Shown here one piece after another: positions 43,901-53,125 of a stretch of DNA of 64,000 bases (position 1 is the first letter of the stretch; every line of letters starts with the position of its first letter). The translations under genes and the position numbers were made by a program. Origin of the DNA: Prevotella sp. (lineage in GTDB: Bacteria; Bacteroidota; Bacteroidia; Bacteroidales; Bacteroidaceae); the NCBI GenBank assembly GCA_017469955.1, contig JAFUFJ010000009.1:216938-280937 (forward strand), in the 5' to 3' direction. The notes under the pieces are model-generated. The model saw nothing but the letters and a program-made list of their open reading frames with translations, was not told the origin of the DNA and made no database searches.

Positions 43901-45079
43901 ATGAGAACCGAAGGCGACCATATCAAAATCAACGAATGGCTTCTGCCATTAAGCTGGCTTTACGGAATAGGAGTAAAGTTCAGAAACTGGCTATTTGACG
44001 TCGGTTTACTCAAAAGTCGTGCCTATGACATTCCCATTATTGCCGTAGGAAACATCACGATCGGCGGTTCGGGAAAGACACCTCACGTCGAATATCTCAT
44101 CAATTTGCTGCACGACAAGATGAAGGTAGCTGTGCTAAGTCGCGGATACAAGCGAAAGAGCAAAGGCTACCAGTTGGCCGACGAGCACACGGAAATGCAG
44201 GAAATAGGCGACGAGCCCTTCCAGATGAAGACAAAGTTCGACGACATATACATTGCTGTCGACAAGAAACGCTGCGAAGGAATCGACCGACTCATCACGG
44301 ATGAAAAGACAAAAGACGTCGACGTGATACTCCTTGACGATGCTTTCCAGCACCGATACGTCAAACCTGGCATCAACATTCTACTGATTGATTACCACCG
44401 ACTCATCATCTATGACAAGCTGTTACCCGCCGGGAGGCTTCGTGAATCTGAGGCAGGAAAAGCGAGGGCTGACATTGTGATTATTACCAAATGTCCCCAC
44501 GATCTCAAGCCCATGGAATACAGAGTACTTACAAAAGCGCTCAATCTTTTCCCATACCAGGGGCTCTATTTCACGACCTTTGAATACAAGGACATGAAGA
44601 GAATCTTCGGAGAAGAGACACGCTCGCTCAAGGAATTAGGCAGCAACGAACACGTGTTGCTTATCACAGGCATCGCATCTCCGCAACAGTTGCAGGAAGA
44701 CTTGGAGGCCTACAGCAAGAACATCACTCCCCTTACATTCGGAGATCACCATGAATTCAAAGACAGAGACATCGAACAAATCAACGAAGAATTCAGCCGG
44801 ATGCCAAGCCCGAAGGTCATCATCACGACCGAGAAAGATGCTGCCCGCCTCCAATCTGCCAAAGGATTAAGCTCCGAAGTGATGGACAACATCTATGCAC
44901 TTCCGGTAGGTGTCAAGTTCATGCTTGGCAAGGAAGAAGACTTTAATAAAAAAATAACAAGCTATGTACGCAAAAATTCAAGAAACAGCATCCTGGTTAA
45001 AAACAAGGATGAACACAAGCCCGAAGACCGCCATCGTACTGGGGACAGGCCTAGGACAATTAGCTTCAGAGATAACTGA
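43901..45079 (+). CDS. lpxK: Tetraacyldisaccharide 4'-kinase, extended C-terminus
   Basis: 392 residues. A hydrophobic N-terminus is followed by IPIIAVGNITIGGSGKTPHVEYL with the P-loop, VLSRGYKRKSKGYQL, and DVILLDDAFQHRYV with the catalytic Asp. It phosphorylates the lipid A precursor at the inner membrane. The frame runs 116 bp into the purine nucleoside phosphorylase gene. Family members typically end near residue 360, where this one has SYVRKNSRN. The last 28 or so residues look like off-frame phosphorylase sequence, so the native stop was probably lost. Confidence 0.93.
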   Translation: MRTEGDHIKINEWLLPLSWLYGIGVKFRNWLFDVGLLKSRAYDIPIIAVGNITIGGSGKTPHVEYLINLLHDKMKVAVLSRGYKRKSKGYQLADEHTEMQEIGDEPFQMKTKFDDIYIAVDKKRCEGIDRLITDEKTKDVDVILLDDAFQHRYVKPGINILLIDYHRLIIYDKLLPAGRLRESEAGKARADIVIITKCPHDLKPMEYRVLTKALNLFPYQGLYFTTFEYKDMKRIFGEETRSLKELGSNEHVLLITGIASPQQLQEDLEAYSKNITPLTFGDHHEFKDRDIEQINEEFSRMPSPKVIITTEKDAARLQSAKGLSSEVMDNIYALPVGVKFMLGKEEDFNKKITSYVRKNSRNSILVKNKDEHKPEDRHRTGDRPRTISFRDN

Positions 45080-45773
45080 CACCTATGAATTTGCCTATGA
45101 AGACATACCCAACTTCCCCGTTTCGACGGTGGAAGGTCATTCCGGAAAGTTGATTTTTGGCCGGCTTGGAGGAAAAGACATCATGGCAATGCAGGGACGT
45201 TTCCACTTCTATGAGGGCTATTCCATGAAAGAAGTGACGTTTCCCGTGCGCGTAATGTATGAATTAGGTATCGAGACTCTCTTCGTATCCAATGCTGCAG
45301 GAGGCATGAGTCCCGACTTTCTTATTGGCGACTTAATGGTAATTACCGACCATATCAACCTCTTCCCCGAGCATCCTCTGCGGGGAAAGAACTTCCCTAC
45401 TGGTCCGCGTTTCCCAGACATGCACGAGACCTACGACCCGAAACTCATCCATTTAGCTGACGAAATTGCCTCCGAAAAGGGCATCCGTCTGATGCACGGA
45501 GTATATGTTGGTGTACAAGGTCCCACGTTTGAAACCCCCGCCGAATACCGTATGTATGCTCGTCTTGGAGGCCATGCCATCGGCATGTCTACCGTCCCTG
45601 AGGTCATCGTTGCCCATCATTGCGGCATCAAGACCTTCGGAGTGAGCATCATTACCGACCTCGGAGGCTTCGACGTTCCAGTGGAAGTAAGTCATGAAGA
45701 GGTGCAACAGGCAGCCAACAAAGCCCAGCCTATCATGACAGAACTGGTGCGCGAAATGATTAAACGGTCATAA
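44964..45773 (+). CDS. Purine nucleoside phosphorylase
   Basis: 269 residues. KTAIVLGTGLGQLASEI (phosphate loop), VEGHSGKLIFG with the catalytic His region, AMQGRFHFYEGY, VSNAAGGMSPDF, and GPTFETPAEYRMYARLGGHAIGMSTVPE with the purine-binding Glu and Met. It is the trimeric inosine/guanosine type. ATG 44964 is kept because KIQETASWL is a normal family N-terminus, although it lies inside lpxK; ATG 45009 is the alternative. Confidence 0.94.
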   Translation: MYAKIQETASWLKTRMNTSPKTAIVLGTGLGQLASEITDTYEFAYEDIPNFPVSTVEGHSGKLIFGRLGGKDIMAMQGRFHFYEGYSMKEVTFPVRVMYELGIETLFVSNAAGGMSPDFLIGDLMVITDHINLFPEHPLRGKNFPTGPRFPDMHETYDPKLIHLADEIASEKGIRLMHGVYVGVQGPTFETPAEYRMYARLGGHAIGMSTVPEVIVAHHCGIKTFGVSIITDLGGFDVPVEVSHEEVQQAANKAQPIMTELVREMIKRS

Positions 45774-45902
45774 TCCATCTACACTTTTGGGCCACTGATT
45801 GAGCATAGCGACTGTGCTTCAAGGGGATAACAGACAGGCGTCAATTCCACCAAGAAGACCGCCATTCCCAACCAGTGGCTCACTTTTCTTACACAACTCA
45901 CA

Positions 45903-46991
45903 ATGGACATTGCAAAACTCGGCGAGTTTGGCCTCATCGACAGGCTCACCAAAGACATCAAACCCGGAAACAAATCGACGAGAATGGGCATCGGCGACGA
46001 CTGCGCCGTGCTGTCTTATCCCGAAACAGAAGTGCTTGTCACCACCGACATGCTGATGGAAGGCATCCACTTCGACCTCACTTATATCGACCTTCAGCAT
46101 CTCGGCTACAAGTCGGCCATGGTCAGTCTCAGCGATATCTTTGCCATGAACGGCACTCCAAGACAGCTGGTCGTGAGCATTGCACTGAGCAAACGTTTCA
46201 GCGTGGAAGACATGGAAGACTTTTATCAAGGCCTGCTCATGTCCTGCAAGAAATGGAATGTCGACATCGTCGGTGGCGATACTACCACATCTCTGACGGG
46301 ATTAGCCATCAGCATCACCTGCATAGGTGAGGCACGAAAGGAAGACATCGTCTACAGAAGTGGAGCCCGAGACACCGACCTTATCTGCGTGAGTGGCGAC
46401 CTTGGGGCAGCCTACATGGGCTTACAGCTGCTCGAACGCGAGAAAGCAGTATATTATCAACAGCTGCAAGAACTGCAAATGAAGAACAGGAAGCATGGAG
46501 AAGGCAGCGAGAACAGCAGCGATCTGCCCGACTTTGCGCCCGACTTTGCTGGCAAGGAATACCTCCTTCAGCGCCAGCTACAGCCGGAAGCTCGCGGAGA
46601 CATCATCGAACAGCTGCGCACGTTGAGCATACATCCGACGGCCATGATGGACATCAGCGACGGACTATCCAGCGAGCTCCTCCACATATGCAGGCAAAGC
46701 AAATGCGGCTGCAGGGTCTATGAAAAGAATATTCCCATTGACTATCAGACGGCTGTCATGGCAGAAGAGTTCAACATGAACCTCACTACTTGTGCTATGA
46801 ACGGAGGAGAAGACTACGAACTGCTCTTTACCGTCCCCATCGGCGACTATGAGAAAGTCAACGATGTTGAAGGCATCCGCATCATCGGACACATCACACG
46901 GCCCGAACTTGGAAGCTATCTTGTCACACGCGACAACCAAGAATTCGAAATCAAGGCACAAGGATGGAACCCGCTTCGGGAGAATACATGA
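45903..46991 (+). CDS. thiL: Thiamine-monophosphate kinase
   Basis: 362 residues. GEFGLIDRLT, RMGIGDDCAVL and VTTDMLMEGIHFDL bind ATP and Mg, followed by GYKSAMVSLSDIFAMNG, VGGDTT, MMDISDGLSSELLHICRQS and MNGGEDYELLFTVP. It makes thiamine diphosphate from thiamine monophosphate. An extra hydrophilic stretch of about 25 residues (NRKHGEGSENSSDLPDFAPD) lies in the middle. Confidence 0.95.
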   Translation: MDIAKLGEFGLIDRLTKDIKPGNKSTRMGIGDDCAVLSYPETEVLVTTDMLMEGIHFDLTYIDLQHLGYKSAMVSLSDIFAMNGTPRQLVVSIALSKRFSVEDMEDFYQGLLMSCKKWNVDIVGGDTTTSLTGLAISITCIGEARKEDIVYRSGARDTDLICVSGDLGAAYMGLQLLEREKAVYYQQLQELQMKNRKHGEGSENSSDLPDFAPDFAGKEYLLQRQLQPEARGDIIEQLRTLSIHPTAMMDISDGLSSELLHICRQSKCGCRVYEKNIPIDYQTAVMAEEFNMNLTTCAMNGGEDYELLFTVPIGDYEKVNDVEGIRIIGHITRPELGSYLVTRDNQEFEIKAQGWNPLRENT

Positions 46992-47023
46992 CCGGCCATC
47001 TCCCACAATAGCGCCAGAGAAGG

Positions 47024-48052
47024 CTATTTGCACGAATTAGCCTTATAGGTCTGCGGTGTTTGACCTGTAAATTTCTGAAAAGCGCGGCGAAAGGTTGAAA
47101 CCGACCCGAAGCCGCTCTTTTCTGCTATATAGTCCATCGTGTATTCGGGATGTTCATTCATTAACGGAATACTGGCACGCTCTACGCGCAGGCGATTGAC
47201 ATAGTTATAGAACGTTTGTCCCTGAACATCGCTCAGCCAATTGCTCATATACGTCCTATTGGTGCCTACAGCCTTAGCCAGAGTCGCCAATGTCAAGTCC
47301 GGGTCCAGAAAGATCTGTTCATCTTCTATTGCCCGCTTCAGCCCCATCTCGTCAACGGGAGACACCTCATAGCAAACAGACTTTGCCATTTCCTTCTCCT
47401 CCATGTCAATGATGACAGGCCGGAAGTTCCAGCTGTAGTATAGTACGGCCAGCCATACTGCAATAGTCAACACATAGTAAATCACATCGGCCGTTGCCGA
47501 GGCATATAGCGATGTAAACAGCCATGTCAGCTGACTGACGATGGCAAAGACAAAAACCGGTCGCAGCCACGAGACATCTATACCGTCAATATTCGAGTAG
47601 TTGTTGCTCACAAAACGTATGTAGCGCTTCACGTGTACCCATGCAACAACGACTACTGTCCAGCCAAAGAACCACAAATAGACCACGTAGGCGTAGATCA
47701 ATCCTTGCCTCGGCCACAAAGCATAAGCCAAGGTGAACGCTGCAAACGGAAGCGCCAGACACAACAGACGCCACCGTGTTGTCCATCCTGGACGAGTAGC
47801 CTCCATTATCAACACGACATATGCGATGGCAGACCACCCGTCAATTAGCATAATCCAGTTCAAAACATCCTCCGTGTACATGCCGGGAAAGGTCATGATC
47901 ACGTCTTTTCCCATCCATAAAGCCCACACTGCCATCACGACACCCAGCACCGTCTGGTAGCGGGTACGCTCTAAACGGAAGTAAAGAATGTGGACTGAGA
48001 AGATCGCAAAAAACGCCGTTGCCACCCCTATCATAAACGCTTGCATGTTCAT
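47024..48052 (-). CDS. AraC-family regulator with N-terminal membrane domain
   Basis: 342 residues from ATG 48052; the frame extends to 48106. Six or seven hydrophobic spans occupy residues 1-220. A helix-turn-helix pair follows in the last 100: LTLATLAKAVGTNRTYMSNWLSD and MDYIAEKSGFGSVSTFRRAFQKFTGQTPQTYK, the AraC signature. The arrangement suggests a membrane-tethered transcription factor that senses something at or in the membrane; the ligand and targets are unknown. It is divergent from the secreted protein gene at 48245 and convergent with thiL. Confidence 0.9.
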   Translation of the reverse strand: MNMQAFMIGVATAFFAIFSVHILYFRLERTRYQTVLGVVMAVWALWMGKDVIMTFPGMYTEDVLNWIMLIDGWSAIAYVVLIMEATRPGWTTRWRLLCLALPFAAFTLAYALWPRQGLIYAYVVYLWFFGWTVVVVAWVHVKRYIRFVSNNYSNIDGIDVSWLRPVFVFAIVSQLTWLFTSLYASATADVIYYVLTIAVWLAVLYYSWNFRPVIIDMEEKEMAKSVCYEVSPVDEMGLKRAIEDEQIFLDPDLTLATLAKAVGTNRTYMSNWLSDVQGQTFYNYVNRLRVERASIPLMNEHPEYTMDYIAEKSGFGSVSTFRRAFQKFTGQTPQTYKANSCK

Positions 48053-48196
48053 AAGCATTGCAAAGGTCGCAAAAATTCTCCAACAAGCGATATTCTCCCG
48101 TCTCAAAATAGCCCTGAATCCGCAAGAACAGACTGATTTTTACGATTTGACGCTCCTTTTTATTCCATTGCCCTGCCACGTGGCTTCCTGCCTGCT

Positions 48197-48204
48197 TAAC
48201 TTTG
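48197..48204 (+). promoter_or_regulatory. Candidate -7 element for secreted protein gene
   Basis: TAACTTTG, 40 bp before ATG 48245. A TTG lies 26 nt upstream, longer than the usual spacing. Confidence 0.45.
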
Positions 48205-48244
48205 CAACCGTCAAATTAATCATCCGACAAACAAAAGATTCATT

Positions 48245-48835
48245 ATGAAGAAACTACAACTTCTTGGCATGTTAGCCATCAGCATGACCCTCATGCCGCA
48301 AGTTTCTCAGGCACAAGGCATCCTGAAGAAACTCAACAAGGGACTGGAGAAAGTCAACAAAACCCTCGGCAACGCCACCAGCAAAGCCGACCTTGCCACA
48401 GGACAGGCTTCGCAGCAAGAAGACGGTGTGTTGGTGTACAACCCGCTATCGAAAGCCATTGACATCGAACTGGTTGGTGCCTATGGCGTCAGTACCAGCG
48501 AAAACTTCGGCATTGTAGAACTGGTGCTGAAGGTGAATGTTAAAATTCCTGAGAGTCACATCTTACTGGGAGGCGATGCAGGGAGCAAGGGAACGATGGC
48601 CTATGACACCGAAGGCAACGTATATAAGATGGTATATCCCAGCGTCGGCCATGACTATGACATCACCGAAGGGCTCACAGTACGCATTGTGATGAAAGGA
48701 AGCGACTCCTTCCAGAAGGTTCCGAAGAGTGTCACTTCATTCCCAGTACTGAAGCTATTCGCGCATTTGAACTGGGACTATCGTGGCGAAATCATGTTCA
48801 AGAACGTTCCCGTTGCATGGGATGTAGAGCACTAA
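48245..48835 (+). CDS. Secreted hypothetical protein
   Basis: 196 residues with a signal peptide ending near QVSQAQG (LLGMLAISMTLMPQVSQAQ). A short amphipathic helical segment (GILKKLNKGLEKVNKTLGNA) follows, then a beta-rich domain (LVYNPLSKAIDIELVGAYG, VELVLKVNVKIPESHILLGG). No family recognised; likely periplasmic. It is divergent from the membrane AraC regulator, a possible target of it. Confidence 0.7.
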   Translation: MKKLQLLGMLAISMTLMPQVSQAQGILKKLNKGLEKVNKTLGNATSKADLATGQASQQEDGVLVYNPLSKAIDIELVGAYGVSTSENFGIVELVLKVNVKIPESHILLGGDAGSKGTMAYDTEGNVYKMVYPSVGHDYDITEGLTVRIVMKGSDSFQKVPKSVTSFPVLKLFAHLNWDYRGEIMFKNVPVAWDVEH

Positions 48836-48959
48836 GCGCCTACAGACACCGGCCGTCATCAAGGCGTCAGGGACATTTGCAAAAATGACGGCTGACACTC
48901 ACGAAACAGAGGGAAAACATATTTTTTAGACAAAAGAACAAAAATAATTGGTCAAAAAA

Positions 48960-48990
48960 TTGGCCGATTATTTTTTTTGTTGTAACTTTG
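48960..48990 (+). promoter_or_regulatory. Promoter of tRNA-Phe
   Basis: TTG (48960-48962), 20 nt, TAACTTTG (48983-48990), about 40 bp before the tRNA. Confidence 0.75.
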
Positions 48991-49031
48991 CACCCGCAAT
49001 CAAGAGGATTGCAATCAAGAAACATAATGAT

Positions 49032-49104
49032 GGTGCCTTAGCTCAGTTGGTAGAGCATCGGACTGAAAATCCGTGTGTCCCCGGTTCGATTCCTGGAGGT
49101 ACCA
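49032..49104 (+). tRNA. tRNA-Phe (GAA)
   Basis: Cloverleaf read by eye. Acceptor GGTGCCT pairs with AGGTACC, the D arm is GCTCAGTTGGTAGAGC, the anticodon loop is CTGAAAA with anticodon GAA, and the T arm contains GGTTCGATTCC. 73 nt to the discriminator A; CCA is not fully encoded. Confidence 0.95.
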
Positions 49105-49236
49105 CCTCCTCCTTTCATTCTGAGCAGTTCTCTCCTGCGAGAGGCTGCTCTTTTTTCATTCCCATTCCTACTCTTTTCAGAAGCTATTAAGAGCCAACTC
49201 CTTAGGCTTCGCGACGCGAGCCGTGAGCCTTCCGGC

Positions 49237-49346
49237 CGAGAAAGCATAGCTTTCAGGGCGAGAAGTCTATGGATTCTGGGTGAGAAAGGATAGAGTTATT
49301 GACGAGAAAGCTATGACTTCCCGACCTGAATCCATAGCTTTCTCAA
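49237..49346. repeat. 110-bp element of five 22-bp units, copy 4
   Basis: Units start at 49237, 49259, 49281, 49303 and 49325, each 22 bp. The order of unit types appears reversed relative to copies 1-3, consistent with an inverted insertion. It is downstream of tRNA-Phe and upstream of the DUF362 gene promoter. Confidence 0.9.
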
Positions 49347-49496
49347 GACGAAGCGTCAGAGACGCCGGAGAGAAGCCTGGCAATCGACGGCGGGAATATA
49401 CTGCGAAAAAGGCTGCAAAACGGCCCACGGCAGTCTTGCTTTGCGATGCATTGGGGTCTTTTTCACCATATTAGATATTAAAAAATGTAACATCTC

Positions 49497-49526
49497 TTGG
49501 AATCAACCATTTTTTTTGTACTTTTG
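49497..49526 (+). promoter_or_regulatory. Promoter of DUF362-tat operon
   Basis: TTG (49497-49499), 19 nt, TACTTTTG (49519-49526), 24 bp before ATG 49550. Confidence 0.75.
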
Positions 49527-49549
49527 CAATAATAAAAACATAACCCGCT

Positions 49550-50545
49550 ATGAACACATTCAAAACCGCATTGGCACTGGCCATTGCCACACTGGCCTTG
49601 GCTGCGTGCAGCAAAAAGGAAAGCGGCAAAATCGACGAGGCTGGCCCATCCACCGTATACATGACACGGGACATCTCGCCGGAAGGGCTGGTCAAGGCCT
49701 TCAAAGCGCTGGGCGTAGAGCCGCAAGGAGCCGTAGCCGTGAAGATTTCGACAGGCGAAGCCGGCAACACCAACTACCTGAAACCCGAGCTCATCAAAGA
49801 CCTCGTGGAGATGACCGGCGGAACCATCGTCGAATGCAACACCGCCTATGCCGGCAAGCGCATGACCTTTGAGGAGCACCGACAGGTCATTCGCGACCAT
49901 GGATTCGAACCCTTGTTCAAGGTAGACCTCATGGACGAAGAGGGCGAAATGCAGATTCCCGTGAGAGACACCACCCACATCAAGTACGACATCGTGGGCA
50001 CTCACCTCGCAAACTACGACTTTATGATCAATCTTGCCCACTTCAAGGGCCACCCAATGGGCGGACTTGGAGGCGTGTTGAAGAACGCAAGCATCGGAGT
50101 AGCATCGGCCAATGGCAAGGCGAATATTCACACAGCTGGCTATCAACAAGTGGTAGAAGGCCTGTGGGAACATGTCGAAAATCAAGACGGATTCCTTGAG
50201 TCAATGGCTGCAGCGGCACAGGGTGTGCACGACTATTTCAAGCAGGAAGGCAAGAATGTGGTCTACATCTGCGTGATGAACAACATGAGCGTCGACTGCG
50301 ACTGCGTGGCAACACCCGAAGATCCCAAGCTGGCCGACATCGGAATCCTGGCCTCGCTCGACCCAGTTGCGCTCGATCAAGCCTGTGTTGACCTCGTATT
50401 CGGCCATGAGAACGACCGTGAAGGCGACGACGCAAAGCCACTTCAGGAGCGCATCAACCGCCAGCATGGCACACACACCATCGACTATGCCGAGCAGATC
50501 GGACTGGGCTCGAAGGAATATGAACTGGTAGACATCGACGAATAA
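49550..50545 (+). CDS. DUF362-domain lipoprotein
   Basis: 331 residues. The signal peptide ends in a lipobox (LALAACSKK, Cys lipidated), so it is a membrane-anchored periplasmic protein. The body has the DUF362 features VAVKISTGEAGNTNYLKPELI, GTHLANYDFMINLAHFKGHPMGGLGGVLKNASIG, and a CVATPEDPKLADIGILASLDPVALDQA end. DUF362 proteins often sit near iron-sulfur or redox proteins; the biochemical role is unknown. First gene of an operon with tatA, tatC, a polyferredoxin and a Tat-exported reductase. Confidence 0.88.
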   Translation: MNTFKTALALAIATLALAACSKKESGKIDEAGPSTVYMTRDISPEGLVKAFKALGVEPQGAVAVKISTGEAGNTNYLKPELIKDLVEMTGGTIVECNTAYAGKRMTFEEHRQVIRDHGFEPLFKVDLMDEEGEMQIPVRDTTHIKYDIVGTHLANYDFMINLAHFKGHPMGGLGGVLKNASIGVASANGKANIHTAGYQQVVEGLWEHVENQDGFLESMAAAAQGVHDYFKQEGKNVVYICVMNNMSVDCDCVATPEDPKLADIGILASLDPVALDQACVDLVFGHENDREGDDAKPLQERINRQHGTHTIDYAEQIGLGSKEYELVDIDE

Positions 50546-50567
50546 CATATCATCAAACAATACACAT

Positions 50568-50750
50568 ATGATCGGAACACAAGAAATCATCATCATAGCG
50601 CTGGTCATCCTGCTGCTATTCGGAGGTAAGAAGATTCCCGAACTCATGAAAGGACTGGGAAAAGGCGTAAAGAGTTTCAAAGACGGCGTGAACGGAATCG
50701 AACAAGACATCAATCCCGACATGCCGAAAAACGAAAAGAAGGCAGAATAA
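50568..50750 (+). CDS. tatA: Sec-independent translocase protein TatA/E
   Basis: 60 residues. One N-terminal membrane helix (EIIIIALVILLLFGGKKIPELM) with the F-G-x-K-K-x-P-E hinge, then an amphipathic helix and a charged tail. It forms the Tat pore with TatC, directly downstream. No tatB is seen, as is common in Bacteroidota. Confidence 0.93.
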   Translation: MIGTQEIIIIALVILLLFGGKKIPELMKGLGKGVKSFKDGVNGIEQDINPDMPKNEKKAE

Positions 50751-51536
50751 ATGGCCGAGGAACAAGACCTGGAACTCACCTTTTGGGAACACCTTGACGT
50801 GCTACGCGACAGCCTCATCCGCATTATTGGAGTGACTGTCGCGTGCGGTATTGTGGCGTTTTGTTTCAAGGAGACGCTCTTCGACATCGTACTTGCACCC
50901 AAAAACAGCGACTTCATCACCTATCGTCTGATGGGCGTAGACGCCTTTGACGTGCATCTTATGAACATCGGCCTGACCGAACAGTTCATGATTCACATGA
51001 AGACCGCCCTGGTGTTCGGCCTGCTATGCGCCTCACCCTATGTGCTCTATGTGCTCTATAAGTTCATAGCACCAGCCCTCTACCAGAAAGAAAAACGCTA
51101 TGCCGGACGCGTCGTAGGCAGCGCTTACGTGATGTTCATCGTGGGAGTAGTGGTCAACTACTTCCTCATCTTCCCGCTCACCGTGCGCTTCCTCGGCACC
51201 TATCAAGTAAGTTCGGAAGTAGAAAACATGCTCACTCTGCAGAGCTACATGGACACCATGCTCATGATGAGCCTCGTTTTCGGCATTGTTTTCGAAATTC
51301 CCGTCATCAGCTGGCTGCTGGCCGTCTTCGGATTGCTTAAGGCAAAATGGATGAGTCAGTTCCGCAAACACGCCGTCGTGGCCATCCTCATCATCGCCGC
51401 AGTCATCACTCCTACGGCAGATGTATTCACACTCACTCTCGTCTCCATCCCCATCTGGCTGCTCTATGAGGCCAGTATCCTCATCGTAAAGGCAACCGAA
51501 CGCAACGTAGATGATGAGGACGACGACGACGAATGA
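50751..51536 (+). CDS. tatC: Sec-independent translocase protein TatC
   Basis: 261 residues with six membrane spans. It starts immediately after the tatA stop. LTFWEHLDVLRDSLIRII is the TatC N-terminal signature (E-H-L-x-E/D-L-R), GLLCASPYVLYVLYKFIAPALY and FEIPVISWLLAVFGLL are later conserved segments, and PTADVFTLTLVSIPIWLLYE closes it. Receptor for twin-arginine signal peptides. The acidic tail DDEDDDDE is unusual but plausible. Confidence 0.96.
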   Translation: MAEEQDLELTFWEHLDVLRDSLIRIIGVTVACGIVAFCFKETLFDIVLAPKNSDFITYRLMGVDAFDVHLMNIGLTEQFMIHMKTALVFGLLCASPYVLYVLYKFIAPALYQKEKRYAGRVVGSAYVMFIVGVVVNYFLIFPLTVRFLGTYQVSSEVENMLTLQSYMDTMLMMSLVFGIVFEIPVISWLLAVFGLLKAKWMSQFRKHAVVAILIIAAVITPTADVFTLTLVSIPIWLLYEASILIVKATERNVDDEDDDDE

Positions 51537-51557
51537 CACCTATCAAGCAAAAACATC

Positions 51558-53045
51558 ATGCTTAGAAAGACAAGAACCGCCCTGGGTGCCCTCTTCTTCG
51601 TGGGCATCACACTCCTATTTCTCGACTTCACAGGCACCTTGTACCATTGGCTTGGCTGGATGGCCAAAGTGCAATTTCTTCCAGCAGCAATGGCATTGAA
51701 CGTCGTCGTGGTGATACTGCTTATAGTCCTCACTCTCATTTTCGGGCGCATCTACTGCTCAGTCATCTGCCCATTAGGCATCATGCAGGACATCATTGCA
51801 CGCATCGGACGCACAGGAAAGCGCCTTCCCTACAAATATTCAAAGGCGAAAAACTGGCTGCGCTACACCGTCTTGGGCCTTTTCATCATGGCATTCATAG
51901 CAGGCATCGGCTCCATTGTGGCCCTGCTTGCACCCTATTCATCCTATGGACGCATCGCCTCCAACCTGATCCAGCCCGTATATCTCTGGGGCAACAACCT
52001 GCTTGCAGCCATTGCAGAACACTATGACAGCTACGCATTCTACAGCGTCGACGTATGGATCAGAAGCCTTCCTACGTTCGTCATCGCCGTAGTCACCTTA
52101 TTAATAATAGGCATGCTCGCCTGGAATAACGGCCGAACCTATTGCAACACCATCTGTCCCGTAGGAACAATCCTTGGGTTCCTGTCCCGCTTCTCACTGC
52201 TGAAAGTCTATATTGACACCGACAAATGCCGCAACTGCTCAAAGTGTTCGCGCCACTGCAAGGCTGCATGCATCGACTTCAAGGCACACAAGATTGACTA
52301 TTCGCGCTGTGTAGCCTGCGGCAACTGTCTGGGAACATGCGAATGGGGAGCCCTCAAATACGGTAGGATTCCCTGCATTCAGCATCAGAAAGAGAATCCC
52401 CATACGCCAGAACCCATCGACAAGAGCAAAAGAAACTTCCTGCTCGCTGCCACCACGGCTGCCACAGCTTCCGCATTTTCACAAGCCACCAAGAAGGTAG
52501 ACGGCGGACTAGCCGAGATAGAAGACAAGCTTATACCCGAACGAGTCACCCCCATCACCCCTCCAGGTTCACTAAGTGCCAAGAACATGGCTCAGCATTG
52601 TACAGGGTGTCAGCTATGCGTTGCGGAGTGCCCGAACGAGGTTTTACGACCCTCAACAAGCATGTTTAAGCTCATGCAACCTATGCTAAGCTATGAAAGA
52701 GGCTACTGCAGACCGGAATGTACTCGTTGCTCTGAAGTCTGTCCTGCTGGTGCAATTCGGCCAATTACACGAGAAGAGAAGACAGCAATCCAAGTCGGTC
52801 ATGCCGTCTGGATTCGAGAAAACTGCCTGGCAATAGACGGCATTGAGTGTGGCAACTGTGAGCGTCATTGTCCTGCAGGAGCCATAGAGATGGTACCTAT
52901 TGAACTGGAAGACGAGGAGGAAGTATTCGTTCCTGCCGTTGATGAGTCACGTTGCATCGGTTGCGGAGCATGCGAAAATCTGTGTCCTGCACGGCCATTC
53001 TCAGCCATTTATGTTGAAGGTCACGAAGTACATAGGGAGGTATAG
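51558..53045 (+). CDS. Membrane polyferredoxin (NapH-like plus NapG-like fusion)
   Basis: 495 residues. The N-terminal half has four to five membrane spans with CSVICPLGIMQDII and CNTICPVGTIL (NapH/CcoG motifs), then CRNCSKCSRHC and CVACGNCLGTC. Midway is a twin-arginine-like segment (SKRNFLLAATTAATASAFS) with Lys-Arg in place of Arg-Arg. The C-terminal half adds CTGCQLCVAEC, CTRCSEVC, CGNCERHC and CIGCGACENLC. About six iron-sulfur clusters are likely. It would carry electrons across the membrane to a periplasmic partner, perhaps the Tat-exported reductase downstream. Confidence 0.88.
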   Translation: MLRKTRTALGALFFVGITLLFLDFTGTLYHWLGWMAKVQFLPAAMALNVVVVILLIVLTLIFGRIYCSVICPLGIMQDIIARIGRTGKRLPYKYSKAKNWLRYTVLGLFIMAFIAGIGSIVALLAPYSSYGRIASNLIQPVYLWGNNLLAAIAEHYDSYAFYSVDVWIRSLPTFVIAVVTLLIIGMLAWNNGRTYCNTICPVGTILGFLSRFSLLKVYIDTDKCRNCSKCSRHCKAACIDFKAHKIDYSRCVACGNCLGTCEWGALKYGRIPCIQHQKENPHTPEPIDKSKRNFLLAATTAATASAFSQATKKVDGGLAEIEDKLIPERVTPITPPGSLSAKNMAQHCTGCQLCVAECPNEVLRPSTSMFKLMQPMLSYERGYCRPECTRCSEVCPAGAIRPITREEKTAIQVGHAVWIRENCLAIDGIECGNCERHCPAGAIEMVPIELEDEEEVFVPAVDESRCIGCGACENLCPARPFSAIYVEGHEVHREV

Positions 53046-53125
53046 CGCCACGAATGCCAACCCTTCCCGGCAATTAACGAATGACCAAAGAACTAAAAGT
53101 GCCACCATCAACCACAGAAACAGTC

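Noticed and set aside
48046-48106. Longer N-terminus of the AraC-type regulator
   Set aside because: The extra residues precede the first membrane span and overlap a CTTTGC promoter-like element, so a start at 48052 or 48046 is preferred.
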